From positions 1 to 20,592 of the forward strand of contig CALAGJ010000152.1 in the NCBI GenBank assembly GCA_937892395.1: DNA of 20,592 nucleotides. The letters run 5' to 3'. The notes under the pieces were generated by a model. That model was not told the origin of the DNA, ran no database searches, and saw nothing but the letters and a program-made list of their open reading frames with translations. The DNA is from an uncultured Parafilimonas sp. (GTDB lineage: Bacteria; Bacteroidota; Bacteroidia; Chitinophagales; Chitinophagaceae). Position numbers and translations under genes: made by a program. Below, piece by piece: positions 1 through 7,948 of this stretch. Within the stretch, counting starts at the first letter, position 1. Every line of letters starts with the position of its first letter.

Positions 1-2
1 AT

Positions 3-110
3 GTAAAAGCAACTTCTTTGTATAAAGACTCAACTGTTGCAAAAATTATAGAACTTATAAATAATGCATCTTCAACAAAAGCAAAAGCTGAAAAATTTAT
101 AACTAAATTT
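3..110 (+). pseudogene. Fragment of heavy-metal P-type ATPase (CadA/ZntA-like)
   Basis: The frame open from the window edge reads VKATSLYKDSTVAKI, then ELINNASSTKAKAEKFITKF. This closely resembles the segment of Cd/Zn/Pb-exporting P1B-type ATPases that lies just before the membrane helix preceding the phosphorylation site (typical form: DSTVAKILELVENA, then KTEKFITKFARYYTP). After EKFITKF the homology stops abruptly and an unrelated tail follows. The helix, the DKTGT phosphorylation loop, the ATP-binding domain and the C-terminal helices are absent, so no working transporter can be made from this copy. Whether an intact 5' part lies outside the window cannot be seen. The family match is from memory of the motif; the truncation is seen directly. 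Confidence 0.6.
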
Positions 111-206
111 GTCGATGATCGGAAAGGCAATATATGGTCAATTGGTGGTGATAATACTATAAAAATATTTCATAAGACTACTATAATTAAGGCTTTATTA
201 TCATAA
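111..206 (+). pseudogene. Propeller-like tail fused in frame to the ATPase fragment
   Basis: The frame continues from the ATPase fragment as VDDRKGNIWSIGGDNTIK and ends at TAA (204-206) after IIKALLS. The stretch DDRKGNIW followed by GGD resembles one blade of the two-component-regulator propeller repeats (typical: DRKGNIWIGT-GG) that are common in Bacteroidota hybrid sensors. One repeat is too little for a firm assignment. If correct, this is the product of a recombination joining two unrelated gene fragments in frame. It is unlikely to be a functional protein. Confidence 0.3.
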
Positions 207-649
207 ATTAAAGTTGTTCAAAATCCTAAATATTCACAAAAGTAAAAATTATAAATGTAATTAAAACCCTTTTGTTTGCACTTAATGCAGAGTCTTACAA
301 AAGCATTACGGTCATGATCTAAAACTAAAATAAGTAATCCCTGCAGTAACATAACTGAGTGAGTCTCTATCAAGAAGTAAAAAACCAATATAAATAATGT
401 ATCATCAAATTTGTAACGACAAACAAAATGATAATTTTATGAAATATCAAGAATAGCGATAACAACATTGTCAATCAATTCGTAAACATATCGAATCAAT
501 TAAATTTCAAATTTATTAATTTTAGATAGTGTAGATTATTTTTTAGGAGTTATAAATGCTGATTAAGAATCTGAAGATGAAGATGATGAATTTATTCAAG
601 AATTGAGAAATTTAATGAATGATTAATCTGCATCGTGAAGTTCAGTTGA
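207..649. other. AT-rich stretch without a recognisable gene
   Basis: About 440 bp, clearly more AT-rich than the coding parts of the window, with no intact gene that I recognise. Two weak leftovers are visible. On the minus strand a frame is open from 436 down to the stop at 218-220 (72 codons), with a possible ATG at 350-352; part of it reads LDHDRNAFVRLCIKCKQKGF. On the plus strand a short frame between stops (567-626) encodes ESEDEDDEFIQELRNLMND, which looks like the acidic C-terminus of some protein. Neither can be assigned. The stretch fits decayed sequence between broken genes. Confidence 0.5.
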
Positions 650-661
650 GAAAAATATAAA

Positions 662-1066
662 ATGCAACTTAAACATACTATAGTAATGGAAACAGGTGGT
701 ATGAAAGGGAGAAAAAAAGAAATGATACGAGCCGAATTGCATGATATACTGTGTACAAATTTTGGTGTAAAATCCATTCATTCAGAATATGGCATGACAG
801 AGCTGCTCAGTCAGGCTTATTCCACTGGCAATGGATTGTATCGCTGTCCTCCGTGGATGCAAGTTTTGGTTAGAAATGAGGACGATCCTAAACAGATTTC
901 CTTAGTAGGTAAAGGTCTGATCAACATAATTGATTTAGCCAATTTTGATAGTTGTAGTTTTATAGCTACAGATGACGCAGGTATTGTATATGAAGATGGT
1001 AGTTTTGAAATATTGGGCCGCTCAGATAATAGTGATATTAGAGGGTGTAGCCTATTAACTCTTTAA
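662..1066 (+). pseudogene. 5'-truncated LuxE-family acyl-protein synthetase remnant
   Basis: The translated 134 residues carry the C-terminal part of LuxE-like acyl-protein synthetases / acyl-transferases: HTIVMETGGMKGR, then FGVKSIHSEYGMTELLSQAY, CPPWMQVLVRNEDDP, GLINIIDLANFDSCSFIATD, and a terminal DGSFEILGRSDNSDIRG. LuxE-type enzymes activate a fatty acid as acyl-AMP and pass it to a cysteine; homologues in Bacteroidota usually have about 320-340 residues. Only about the last 40 percent is here. Homology appears to begin slightly upstream of the ATG (EKYKMQLKHT, from 650), directly after an in-frame stop at 647-649, so the N-terminal half is gone and not merely mis-started. The surviving part has no frameshift or stop, which suggests a recent loss or that the fragment is still translated. 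It lies 46 bp before tRNA-Leu. Confidence 0.7.
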
Positions 1067-1112
1067 ATAAATTTGATTGCAAGCAGTCACATTTTATATT
1101 TGCTTTCTTAAA

Positions 1113-1196
1113 GCCCGGGTGGCGAAATTGGTAGACGCACTGTGTTCAGGTCGCAGCGTTCGAAAGAATGTGCTGGTTCGAATCCAGTCCCGGGCA
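1113..1196 (+). tRNA. tRNA-Leu (CAG)
   Basis: Acceptor arms GCCCGGG (1113-1119) and CCCGGGC (1189-1195) pair perfectly, with discriminator A at 1196. The anticodon stem CTGTG (1140-1144) / CGCAG (1152-1156) encloses the loop TTCAGGT with anticodon CAG at 1147-1149. The T arm is GCTGG (1172-1176), TTCGAAT loop, CCAGT (1184-1188). A long variable arm around 1157-1170 is as expected of a class II tRNA, and the D arm has the usual GG-T-A-G pattern. The CCA end is not encoded. It decodes CUG leucine codons. Confidence 0.95.
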
Positions 1197-1199
1197 CAA

Positions 1200-1250
1200 A
1201 CCCTCAGCAATGTTGGAGGTTTTAAATTTTTTTTGAGGGTAATATTTTTT
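1200..1250 (+). terminator. Possible terminator after tRNA-Leu
   Basis: ACCCTCA (1200-1206) pairs with TGAGGGT (1234-1240) and is followed by AATATTTTTTT. The loop of 27 nt is long and the stem is short, so this is only a candidate. Confidence 0.3.
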
Positions 1251-1438
1251 TATTAACCTATAGTTTTCCATAGTCATAGTATGAGCCTTAACCATGATTG
1301 AACTATTGGATATTTTCAGCAACAACATTGGATCTGTACCTATTTTAAAAAAATGAGGATAAGTGTAGTGACAAAGCGACAGATTTTGGCGAATTCTTTT
1401 AATGGCAGACTAATTGATATTGTTTGCGAAATTTTTTT

Positions 1439-2152
1439 ATGAAAAATATCGTACATCGTGCTACAGATAGAGGCTCCGCCAATCATGGTTGGCTGATTGC
1501 CAATCACTCATTTAGTTTTGGATCTTATCACGATATGGATAAAGTACATTTTGGTGCCTTGCGTGTTTTGAATGATGATATTATTGCAGGAGGCTGCGGT
1601 TTTCCCACACATCCACATGACAATATGGAGATTGTAACCATACCACTCAAAGGAGCATTGCAGCATAAAGATAGCACTGGGGGCAATGGCATTATAAAAG
1701 CTGGCGATGTGCAGATAATGAGTGCGGGCACCGGAGTAAGGCACTCCGAGTTCAATGCATCAGAAACGGATGAAGTCAATCTTTTTCAGTGTTGGCTTTT
1801 TCCTAAACTGAGAAATATTGCACCTCGATATGATCAACGTAGTTTTAATGAAGCAGACAGGATAAATCAATGGCAAACCGTAGTATCTCCAATTCAATCG
1901 GATGATGCATTATGGATTAATCAAGATGCCAGGTTTTTACTCTCCAATATAACTGCCAATCATTCGCTTGAATATAAAAATGCATTTGTAGGAAATGGAG
2001 TTTACATGATGGTAATAAATGGCGCTGTAAAAGTTCAAGATATATTATTAGGAGCCCGAGATGCCATTGGTATATGGGACTTTGAACAAATTAATATTAC
2101 AGCTACAGAACATGCCTCCATTCTGGCCATTGAAGTGCCAATGAATTATTAA
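1439..2152 (+). CDS. Pirin family protein (cupin, YhhW-like)
   Basis: A 237-residue bicupin protein of the pirin family; E. coli YhhW, about 230 residues, is the closest well-known relative and has quercetin 2,3-dioxygenase activity in vitro. The N-terminal cupin is well conserved, including GSANHGWL, NHSFSFGSY, HFGALRVLNDD and FPTHPHDNMEI. The expected metal-binding set is present: H58, H60, H102 and E104 (THPHD and GVRHSE). The C-terminal cupin (about 140-237) is more divergent, as usual. I chose the ATG at 1439 over an in-frame TTG at 1424 because the product MKNIVHRATDRG aligns with the family start. The gene stands alone and converges on the DUF1501 gene. Its cellular role is unknown; pirins are often redox or stress linked. 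Confidence 0.9.
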   Translation: MKNIVHRATDRGSANHGWLIANHSFSFGSYHDMDKVHFGALRVLNDDIIAGGCGFPTHPHDNMEIVTIPLKGALQHKDSTGGNGIIKAGDVQIMSAGTGVRHSEFNASETDEVNLFQCWLFPKLRNIAPRYDQRSFNEADRINQWQTVVSPIQSDDALWINQDARFLLSNITANHSLEYKNAFVGNGVYMMVINGAVKVQDILLGARDAIGIWDFEQINITATEHASILAIEVPMNY

Positions 2153-2324
2153 CCCACAGTTTAAACCGTAGATAGGGAAATGCCCCAAATATTACAAAGG
2201 TTTACACGGTTTGATTCTAATTTGTAAGCTTAAATAAAATGAATAACAATCGCCAAAACCATTTCCAAAATATCGCTCAATAGTAGTATACCTAAAGCAC
2301 TCAAAATAATTATTCCAACACCCC

Positions 2325-2352
2325 AAAAAAAAACGCCTCCCAAGGAAGCGTT
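2325..2352 (-). terminator. Rho-independent terminator of the DUF1501 operon
   Basis: On the minus strand the hairpin AACGCTTCC-TTG-GGAGGCGTT (one mismatch in the stem) is followed at once by nine T residues (the plus-strand A-run at 2325-2333). It lies 41 bp after the DUF1501 stop codon and would end the three-gene operon that begins at 7860. Confidence 0.85.
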
Positions 2353-2392
2353 ATAAACAAAACATGACAAGAAAATATATAAAAAAATACTC

Positions 2393-3784
2393 CTACATAT
2401 TTATAAACCCTACAGGATTATCCCTGCTCTGTAGGTTGTAGAAATTTTTCAAATTCGGGAATATGATGGGTATATCTGCACGGCTTACACCCATCCATAA
2501 TGCCAGCTCTGCACTCATTTGATCTACAGATGTGGTGGGTATCAAACAGCCACGACCAGTGTCTAATGGATTGTCTAAATACAAATCAGGATATTCTCCA
2601 AAAATGGTTTTTCCTTTGATGGCGCCTCCCATTACAAACTGATTGCCACCCCAGGCATGATCGCTGCCGGCCGCATTGCTGGTAAGGCTTCTGCCAAACT
2701 CCGATGCAGAAAAAAGAATGACATTATTTTGTACACCGATATCTTCCAACAGGTCATAAAATGCTTTGAGCGTATCACTCAGTATGGGCATGGCATAATC
2801 CATATTGCCCAGTACATCATCATGAAAATCCCAACTGCCCCATTGCAAGAAAAATATTTGTCGCTTTGCTCCCAAGCTGCTGCGGCCATTGATGATTTTT
2901 GCTACCTGCCTTAGTTGCTCTGCAAGGTATTCATTACCCATATTATCGGCGGGTAGGGTATTGTCCGTGGCAGTTGTAAATTCCTGATAGGCATCCATGG
3001 AGCCTTTTTTCATGCGCATATAACTGCGCTCCAAAATATTTTTATATTCCTGTGCCAGTTGATTATCTATAGCCGCTTTGCGAAATGGCCCATAGCCCCA
3101 GGTATCTGCATAGCCATCTAAGCTTACGGCGCCATAGGTATTTACGGTGTACGGAAATACTTTATTGCCTAACTGAAAGAGGTTATTGCCGGCCACAGAA
3201 ATATTCATAGAAACATTGCTGGCTTTATTTTCTCTTACTAATACATCTGCCACACGGCCACCCCAGCCCAGTCCGGAGCGCTCTGCGGGTATACCTGTTT
3301 GCCATTGCTCAGATTGATCGCTATGCGAAAACAAACCATAAGGCAAATTGGTGTCATTATAATAATCATTGAGTGTAGTAGGTCTTACTAAACTACCTAC
3401 ATTGGCTATAAAGGAGAGATGACCGGCATCAAACAATTGTTTCATTCCGCCCATGGCGGGATGTAGTGCGAGTGGCCTACCTGCATTGTTTACCGGACTG
3501 ATGGGCAGGAGTTGGCTTTTAGGAATGGCCAGGTCTGTACGTACGGTACTGTATTCGTTGTAAGCACTACCAGTGGGTATGAGCATATTGAAAGAATCAT
3601 TTCCCCCGGGAAGGAATAAACAAATAAGTGCTTTGTAATCATCAAAACTTCCAGACTGCTGTGCTACGGCAGAATTGGTAAATAATAGATTGGTAATAGT
3701 GCTTAAAAATGAAGTGGCACCAATGGCAGCGCAGCTGGCCTGGCCCACAAACTGACGACGATGTATATGATTTTTTTCAGACAT
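2393..3784 (-). CDS. DUF1501 family protein with twin-arginine signal
   Basis: 463 residues. The N-terminus has a twin-arginine motif (HRRQFVGQ, R9-R10) followed by a hydrophobic stretch and an Ala-Val-Ala-Gln cleavage region near residue 41, so export in folded form by the Tat pathway is likely. The body matches DUF1501 (Pfam PF07394; alkaline-phosphatase/sulfatase-like fold): LPGGNDSFNMLIP, HPAMGGMKQLFDAGHL, SASEFGRSLTSNAAGSDHAW and GGAIKGKTIFGEYP. The EFGR and DHAWGG motifs are the usual family landmarks. No enzyme activity is established for the family. It starts 14 bp after the DUF1800 stop; DUF1800/DUF1501 pairs recur in many Bacteroidota and Planctomycetes, implying joint function at or beyond the inner membrane. 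It is the last gene of the operon and is followed by a terminator. Confidence 0.9.
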   Translation of the reverse strand: MSEKNHIHRRQFVGQASCAAIGATSFLSTITNLLFTNSAVAQQSGSFDDYKALICLFLPGGNDSFNMLIPTGSAYNEYSTVRTDLAIPKSQLLPISPVNNAGRPLALHPAMGGMKQLFDAGHLSFIANVGSLVRPTTLNDYYNDTNLPYGLFSHSDQSEQWQTGIPAERSGLGWGGRVADVLVRENKASNVSMNISVAGNNLFQLGNKVFPYTVNTYGAVSLDGYADTWGYGPFRKAAIDNQLAQEYKNILERSYMRMKKGSMDAYQEFTTATDNTLPADNMGNEYLAEQLRQVAKIINGRSSLGAKRQIFFLQWGSWDFHDDVLGNMDYAMPILSDTLKAFYDLLEDIGVQNNVILFSASEFGRSLTSNAAGSDHAWGGNQFVMGGAIKGKTIFGEYPDLYLDNPLDTGRGCLIPTTSVDQMSAELALWMGVSRADIPIIFPNLKNFYNLQSRDNPVGFINM

Positions 3785-3798
3785 AAATTTTGTTTTAA

Positions 3799-5808
3799 TT
3801 ATTTAAGAATATTATAATCGGCACTTGCACCTATAAGGTATGCGGCCATACTTACACGATCCTTCTGCCAATAGTCACCATAAGGCTCCACACCCAGCAC
3901 TGCCTCTCTTATGATTTGAAATGACTTGGGGCTGAGTGGCATGCCAATCATGCGGGTTACCAATTTGCTTATCAATGCATCCGGATTTACTGCCAGTTCA
4001 ATTTCATCGGAGAAATCAAGAATCATGGCATTGTCCGGATTTTCGGTCCACATTACCTGCCATTCAAACATCCACTTCATTTGATTTTGTGCATTGATGC
4101 TGGTAATGGCATTGAGAATTTTAAATTCTGGTCCAGTTTTGCCGAGTGCGGTCATATCTCCCGGAGGGATATAATCCGGTGTATAAAAATTAAAGACACT
4201 GGGCGACATAAAAGGCTCCTGCAAATAATTATCGTACTGCCAGCGGGGGCATTCATCATAGTTGCCACTTACAGGCTGTGCATTAAATGTTTTTGACATA
4301 TACATCATGTTCATATAGGGTTCACGCAGTTTGCCAAAAACAGGTTGTTGTGTATAGGAATAATTTCTGGCTTCTTCATCCAAAAGAATAGCTTTTATAA
4401 CAGCCAGCATATCGCCACGCACATTTGCACCATTGTTATTAAACTTTCTGGCCACTCTGGTTATATACTCCGGGCTTGGGTTTGAAGTTACCAATCTTTG
4501 TATAAGCAGCCTTGCCATGTAAGGCCCTGTATTGGGGTGGTTAAACAAATTATCAACTGCTCCTTCTACATCTTCCATTGTTTTTCGCCCTGCGGGCAAT
4601 GTGGTGCCACGGAGTAATTTCTTCGGGCTTCTATCATGAAAATCCTCATAAGCTTTCATAGGATGTGTATAGTCTTGCTGTGCCCAATAAAAATTTGTAC
4701 TATCATACCAGGGGCCACCGTAGTTAAGACCAGTAAACACTTTTGAAAACTCTGCAATATCCTTATTGTTATAAGTGGGAATTGGTTTGCCATTGCGCAG
4801 CTTCTTAGAGCCATCTATGTTCAATTCCCAAAGACCAATACTAAAAAGCTGCATAATTTCTCGGGCAAAATTCTGATCCGGAAAAATATTATTTGCAGAG
4901 TCAGCTTTTTGATTGCCACGATGGCTGAGATAAATACCCATACATGGATGTAAAGCCACATCTAACAATAAATTTCTAAAATTCCCAAAGGCATTATTCA
5001 TCAGCATATCATAATAATTAGCAACCCCCTCAGAGTTTAAACCTAATTCATCAACCTTTTGAGATATGACAAATATTTGTAATAATGAGTACGCTATTCG
5101 CTGACGCAATATGTCTGTTTGTACCACGCCACCTGCTGGTGGATACCTCCGCCGCATGACCTGTGTCCATAAAGCAATCTTAGTTTCTATATCATAAATA
5201 GGAAATCCAGCAGCAGCTTTAGCTTCTATTAGTGGCTGCATGTATCCCTTTGGCCTTTGTGCCTGCTCATTTATCCAAGCTTCAAAACCTAAGTTTTTTA
5301 CATCTGCCAGTTCATCTGGGTCTGCACCAAATGCAGCCTGTATTAAAAACCTGGTGGCTTCATCATCGGAAGGTTTATCAGTAGCATCAATAATAAAAAC
5401 TGTGGCAGAATCTTTACCTACTAAATTATAACCTGCGGAGGGTTTTATTTTGATGGTAATGTTTTCATTGCCTTCTACAATAGCATCTTGTATAGGGGCA
5501 AACTGTAGCCATACTTCTCTACATCCCATGGGCATGGTAACTGCGGAGGCCAATGTAGTATTATAGTCTACATTTTGCTGTGCAGAACCGGAAAGCGTAA
5601 AGGGAATGGTAATGGCATTGATACCACCACTGCGCCTTATGACGATTGTACCTGGCGATGGAAAATTTTCATACACTTTTGCCTGTTGTACACTTACCGA
5701 AACTTTATTTACAGGATTATTGATAGTGGACTGGGCACATACCACACCCGGCAAAAAGCAAGTGAGAAAACAATATTTTTTAATCCATGAATAGAATGTC
5801 TTTTTCAT
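3799..5808 (-). CDS. DUF1800 protein with N-terminal Calx-beta-like domain
   Basis: 669 residues. A Sec signal peptide (MKKTFYSWIKKYCF..., probable cleavage after A25) is followed by an immunoglobulin-like domain at about 35-141. That domain has Calx-beta features: VTMPMG, EGNENITIKIKPSAGYNL and ATVFIIDATD. The DUF1800 domain (Pfam PF08811) fills the rest. It starts with the typical ATRFLIQAAFGADPDELADV and includes LLDVALHPCMGIYLS, FAREIMQLFSIGLWEL and a long alpha-helical C-terminal part. DUF1800 has no established biochemical function. The Calx-beta-like extension points to an extracytoplasmic, adhesive or calcium-linked location, which is inference. The gene follows the T9SS-sorted protein by 33 bp and precedes DUF1501 by 14 bp on the same strand, so the three are almost certainly cotranscribed. 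Confidence 0.88.
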   Translation of the reverse strand: MKKTFYSWIKKYCFLTCFLPGVVCAQSTINNPVNKVSVSVQQAKVYENFPSPGTIVIRRSGGINAITIPFTLSGSAQQNVDYNTTLASAVTMPMGCREVWLQFAPIQDAIVEGNENITIKIKPSAGYNLVGKDSATVFIIDATDKPSDDEATRFLIQAAFGADPDELADVKNLGFEAWINEQAQRPKGYMQPLIEAKAAAGFPIYDIETKIALWTQVMRRRYPPAGGVVQTDILRQRIAYSLLQIFVISQKVDELGLNSEGVANYYDMLMNNAFGNFRNLLLDVALHPCMGIYLSHRGNQKADSANNIFPDQNFAREIMQLFSIGLWELNIDGSKKLRNGKPIPTYNNKDIAEFSKVFTGLNYGGPWYDSTNFYWAQQDYTHPMKAYEDFHDRSPKKLLRGTTLPAGRKTMEDVEGAVDNLFNHPNTGPYMARLLIQRLVTSNPSPEYITRVARKFNNNGANVRGDMLAVIKAILLDEEARNYSYTQQPVFGKLREPYMNMMYMSKTFNAQPVSGNYDECPRWQYDNYLQEPFMSPSVFNFYTPDYIPPGDMTALGKTGPEFKILNAITSINAQNQMKWMFEWQVMWTENPDNAMILDFSDEIELAVNPDALISKLVTRMIGMPLSPKSFQIIREAVLGVEPYGDYWQKDRVSMAAYLIGASADYNILK

Positions 5809-5841
5809 ATCAAACTAAATAAATTTGTTGAACAATGAGAT

Positions 5842-7860
5842 TTATAATACCATCCATTTTAATACAATGGTTTGTGTGCTGCTTATAGTATGCACCATAT
5901 ACACACCCGGAGGTAGTGGTTGTATAGGTATTATTTTCAATAGCTGCGGCGATATATTTTGCACACTTACCTGCACTTCCTGTCCAGATAAATCAAAGAG
6001 CCTTATTTGTATGCCCTCTGTATGCTGCATTTTTACAAACACCTCTCTTGAAGAGGGATTAGGATACAGGGCTGTAGATACTTGTTCTTGTATTTGTATA
6101 GCATCTTTATTACTGCTTTGGGTGGCACCATTAGGCATTAGTATAGAAACCCTGTAGTAGGTAATGCCATTGTTAGGTTTGCGATCATAAAATTCAAATG
6201 CATTTGTATTTTGCTTGCGATGCTGCATGCGCCCAAACTCTTTAAATTGTATCCCATCTGTACTACGCTCCAATATAAAAGTAATATCTTCTTGTGGGTA
6301 GTATTGCCAGCTTAGTTTGGCTTGGCCAGAAGGTTGAAGAACTGCTGCAAATGGTATGGCATTGGATGAGGTATTTTGTTTGAGTGATACATCGTCCAAG
6401 TAAATCATATTATCATTAACATCTGTAGCATAGCCAAATCCTATGATATAATTGCCAGATGCAGTGGGAGTAATGGTGGCCTGCTTCACCTTGTAGGAAG
6501 TATTTGATAATGCAGTATCATCTATAATACTATAAACCATGGAATCTTCACCTGCTTTTCGCCCATATTTTACAAGTAATTTATTTTTACCACCGTTGGT
6601 GGATACTTTATATTTAATTGTATATGATACATCTTTCAACAAAAAGAATGAGGGTGTAAACATCCAGGAGTTGCCATTGGAAAAAGGTGCTGCATTGGTT
6701 GCTACATGTTCACCTTCCGGAGCGGCAATGGCATCTGTGGTCTGCCAGAAAATGTCTGCAAATGAAGCGGTATTATTCGTAGCAGTAATTGAAGTAGGCA
6801 GCAAATTATCAACCGCATTTTCAAAGCCTTCTTGATAAGGAAGTATGTGTGTATCTGAGGTATTGAATTTTATCCTACTCCACTCACCACCACATTTGCT
6901 GCGTAGATAGAAATAGTAAGTTGTATTTGGAATGAGGCCATCAAAATTTGCTTTTTTTTGTGAGGTAGTTGTGGCAGCACTCGGTGGTATGTCTTCATTG
7001 CTGAGTGCAAATTCATATTCGGCTATACCTTTAAGATTATTCCATTCAATGAGTGCACGGGTATCATTGTAATGCACCAATTTAATATTGCCGGGAGGCA
7101 CACATACATCTGGTGTAAATCGGTAATACTGGCCTGTGGCAGGTTTTGTAGCGTTGAGGCTTTCAATGAATTTGCTAACTGTAGCATTTGTGAGTGAATG
7201 GGTAATAGATAGGAACTGCAAACTGTCTAATGCGAATAAAATCTTATTGCTTCTATCGGAAGTAATGCCAGTAGATGCAGATTTATCTGAGCCACCGACA
7301 CCAGATTCATTGCGATAAACAAACTCCACCACATTTCCAACTTCATATAACTTCAATTGAAATGAAATAGCTGCTGAACCGCTTTGCCATTTCATATTCA
7401 ACCACTGAGCCGTAAAAATTCTATTGGGCTGGGTACCTGTTGTTTGATAACTGATTCCAGTATTGTTTGTAAGTACCAAATTATCCCAGAAGGGGGCAAG
7501 CACAGGTCTAATAGCACCTTTATATCCACTGCCAGCACTCAGTTCATTAAGCTCATACTCTGGGTCATTTGTTTTTGATTTTATAAATGGAGCACCCAAA
7601 CTTGCATATCCATTACTATTGAGATGAATGGTTGTATAATCTTTTCCATTATATTGAAAAGTGAAACCAATGGGTACATTATTTACAAATGATTCATCTA
7701 ATAATGTTTTGGTAGGGGAGAAGGCCGCAATAAGTGTGGGCACAATTGGACTGCTTAACTCATTAAAACCTGTAGTGCCATTTGAATAACTGTAGTACAG
7801 TTGACTTTTTACTGAACACAGGCATAGCATGGCTGCTAAGAAGATGTTGATTTTCTTCAT
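5842..7860 (-). CDS. Secreted multidomain protein with T9SS type A sorting domain
   Basis: 672 residues. The signal peptide is MKKINIFLAAMLCLCSVKS (cleavage near 19-20). Residues about 22-250 form a beta-rich domain with IGFTFQYNGKDY, SNGYASLG and LAPFWDNL, similar in style to N-terminal beta-sandwich domains of Bacteroidota surface proteins. About 255-338 is fibronectin type III-like (CVPPGNIK, IEWNNLKGIAEYEFALS, LIPNTTYYFYLRSKCGGEWS). About 340-495 resembles the MAM/cleaved-adhesin type lectin-like domain (LPYQEGFENA, NSWMFTPSFFL, DNMIYLDDVSLKQ). About 505-590 is another beta-sandwich. Residues 597-672 are a Por/type IX C-terminal sorting domain (ALYPNPSS, VRLFDLSGQEV-like core, LPPGVYMVHT). 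The protein is therefore expected outside the outer membrane. Ligand unknown. It is the first gene of an operon with DUF1800 and DUF1501. Confidence 0.85.
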   Translation of the reverse strand: MKKINIFLAAMLCLCSVKSQLYYSYSNGTTGFNELSSPIVPTLIAAFSPTKTLLDESFVNNVPIGFTFQYNGKDYTTIHLNSNGYASLGAPFIKSKTNDPEYELNELSAGSGYKGAIRPVLAPFWDNLVLTNNTGISYQTTGTQPNRIFTAQWLNMKWQSGSAAISFQLKLYEVGNVVEFVYRNESGVGGSDKSASTGITSDRSNKILFALDSLQFLSITHSLTNATVSKFIESLNATKPATGQYYRFTPDVCVPPGNIKLVHYNDTRALIEWNNLKGIAEYEFALSNEDIPPSAATTTSQKKANFDGLIPNTTYYFYLRSKCGGEWSRIKFNTSDTHILPYQEGFENAVDNLLPTSITATNNTASFADIFWQTTDAIAAPEGEHVATNAAPFSNGNSWMFTPSFFLLKDVSYTIKYKVSTNGGKNKLLVKYGRKAGEDSMVYSIIDDTALSNTSYKVKQATITPTASGNYIIGFGYATDVNDNMIYLDDVSLKQNTSSNAIPFAAVLQPSGQAKLSWQYYPQEDITFILERSTDGIQFKEFGRMQHRKQNTNAFEFYDRKPNNGITYYRVSILMPNGATQSSNKDAIQIQEQVSTALYPNPSSREVFVKMQHTEGIQIRLFDLSGQEVQVSVQNISPQLLKIIPIQPLPPGVYMVHTISSTQTIVLKWMVL

Positions 7861-7915
7861 ACATTGATTTTAAAATAAATGAATTGGCAGGTCTTGCTAT
7901 TGATTATATATATAC

Positions 7916-7948
7916 CACATATACGTTTTGGTATATTCAAATCACAAA
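7916..7948 (-). promoter_or_regulatory. Bacteroidota-type promoter candidate for the T9SS/DUF1800/DUF1501 operon
   Basis: On the minus strand TTTG (plus 7945-7948) is followed, after 21 bp, by TATATGTG (plus 7916-7923). This fits the Bacteroidota consensus TTTG-N19-21-TAnnTTTG with one mismatch. The predicted start of transcription would leave a 5' leader of roughly 45-50 nt before the ATG at 7860. Confidence 0.45.

Noticed and set aside
1113..1196. tRNA-Leu as an attachment site of an integrated island.
   Set aside because: No integrase gene and no second copy of the tRNA 3' end are visible in the window; the debris lies on the 5' side of the tRNA.
1146..1328. 60-codon minus-strand frame over the tRNA-Leu gene.
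   Set aside because: It is the reverse complement of the tRNA arms; such frames commonly give false proteins ending in a PGLDSNQ-like string.
1508..1779. Two minus-strand frames of 78 and 83 codons inside the pirin gene.
   Set aside because: The plus-strand pirin frame has the full metal-binding set and family motifs here; the antisense frames show none.
5825..6157. 110-codon open frame on the plus strand, antisense to the T9SS-sorted protein gene.
   Set aside because: It is cysteine-rich with no domain pattern, while the opposite frame encodes a clear T9SS sorting domain over the same bases. Several other antisense frames within this operon (for example 6539-6835 and 2657-2914) were dropped for the same reason.
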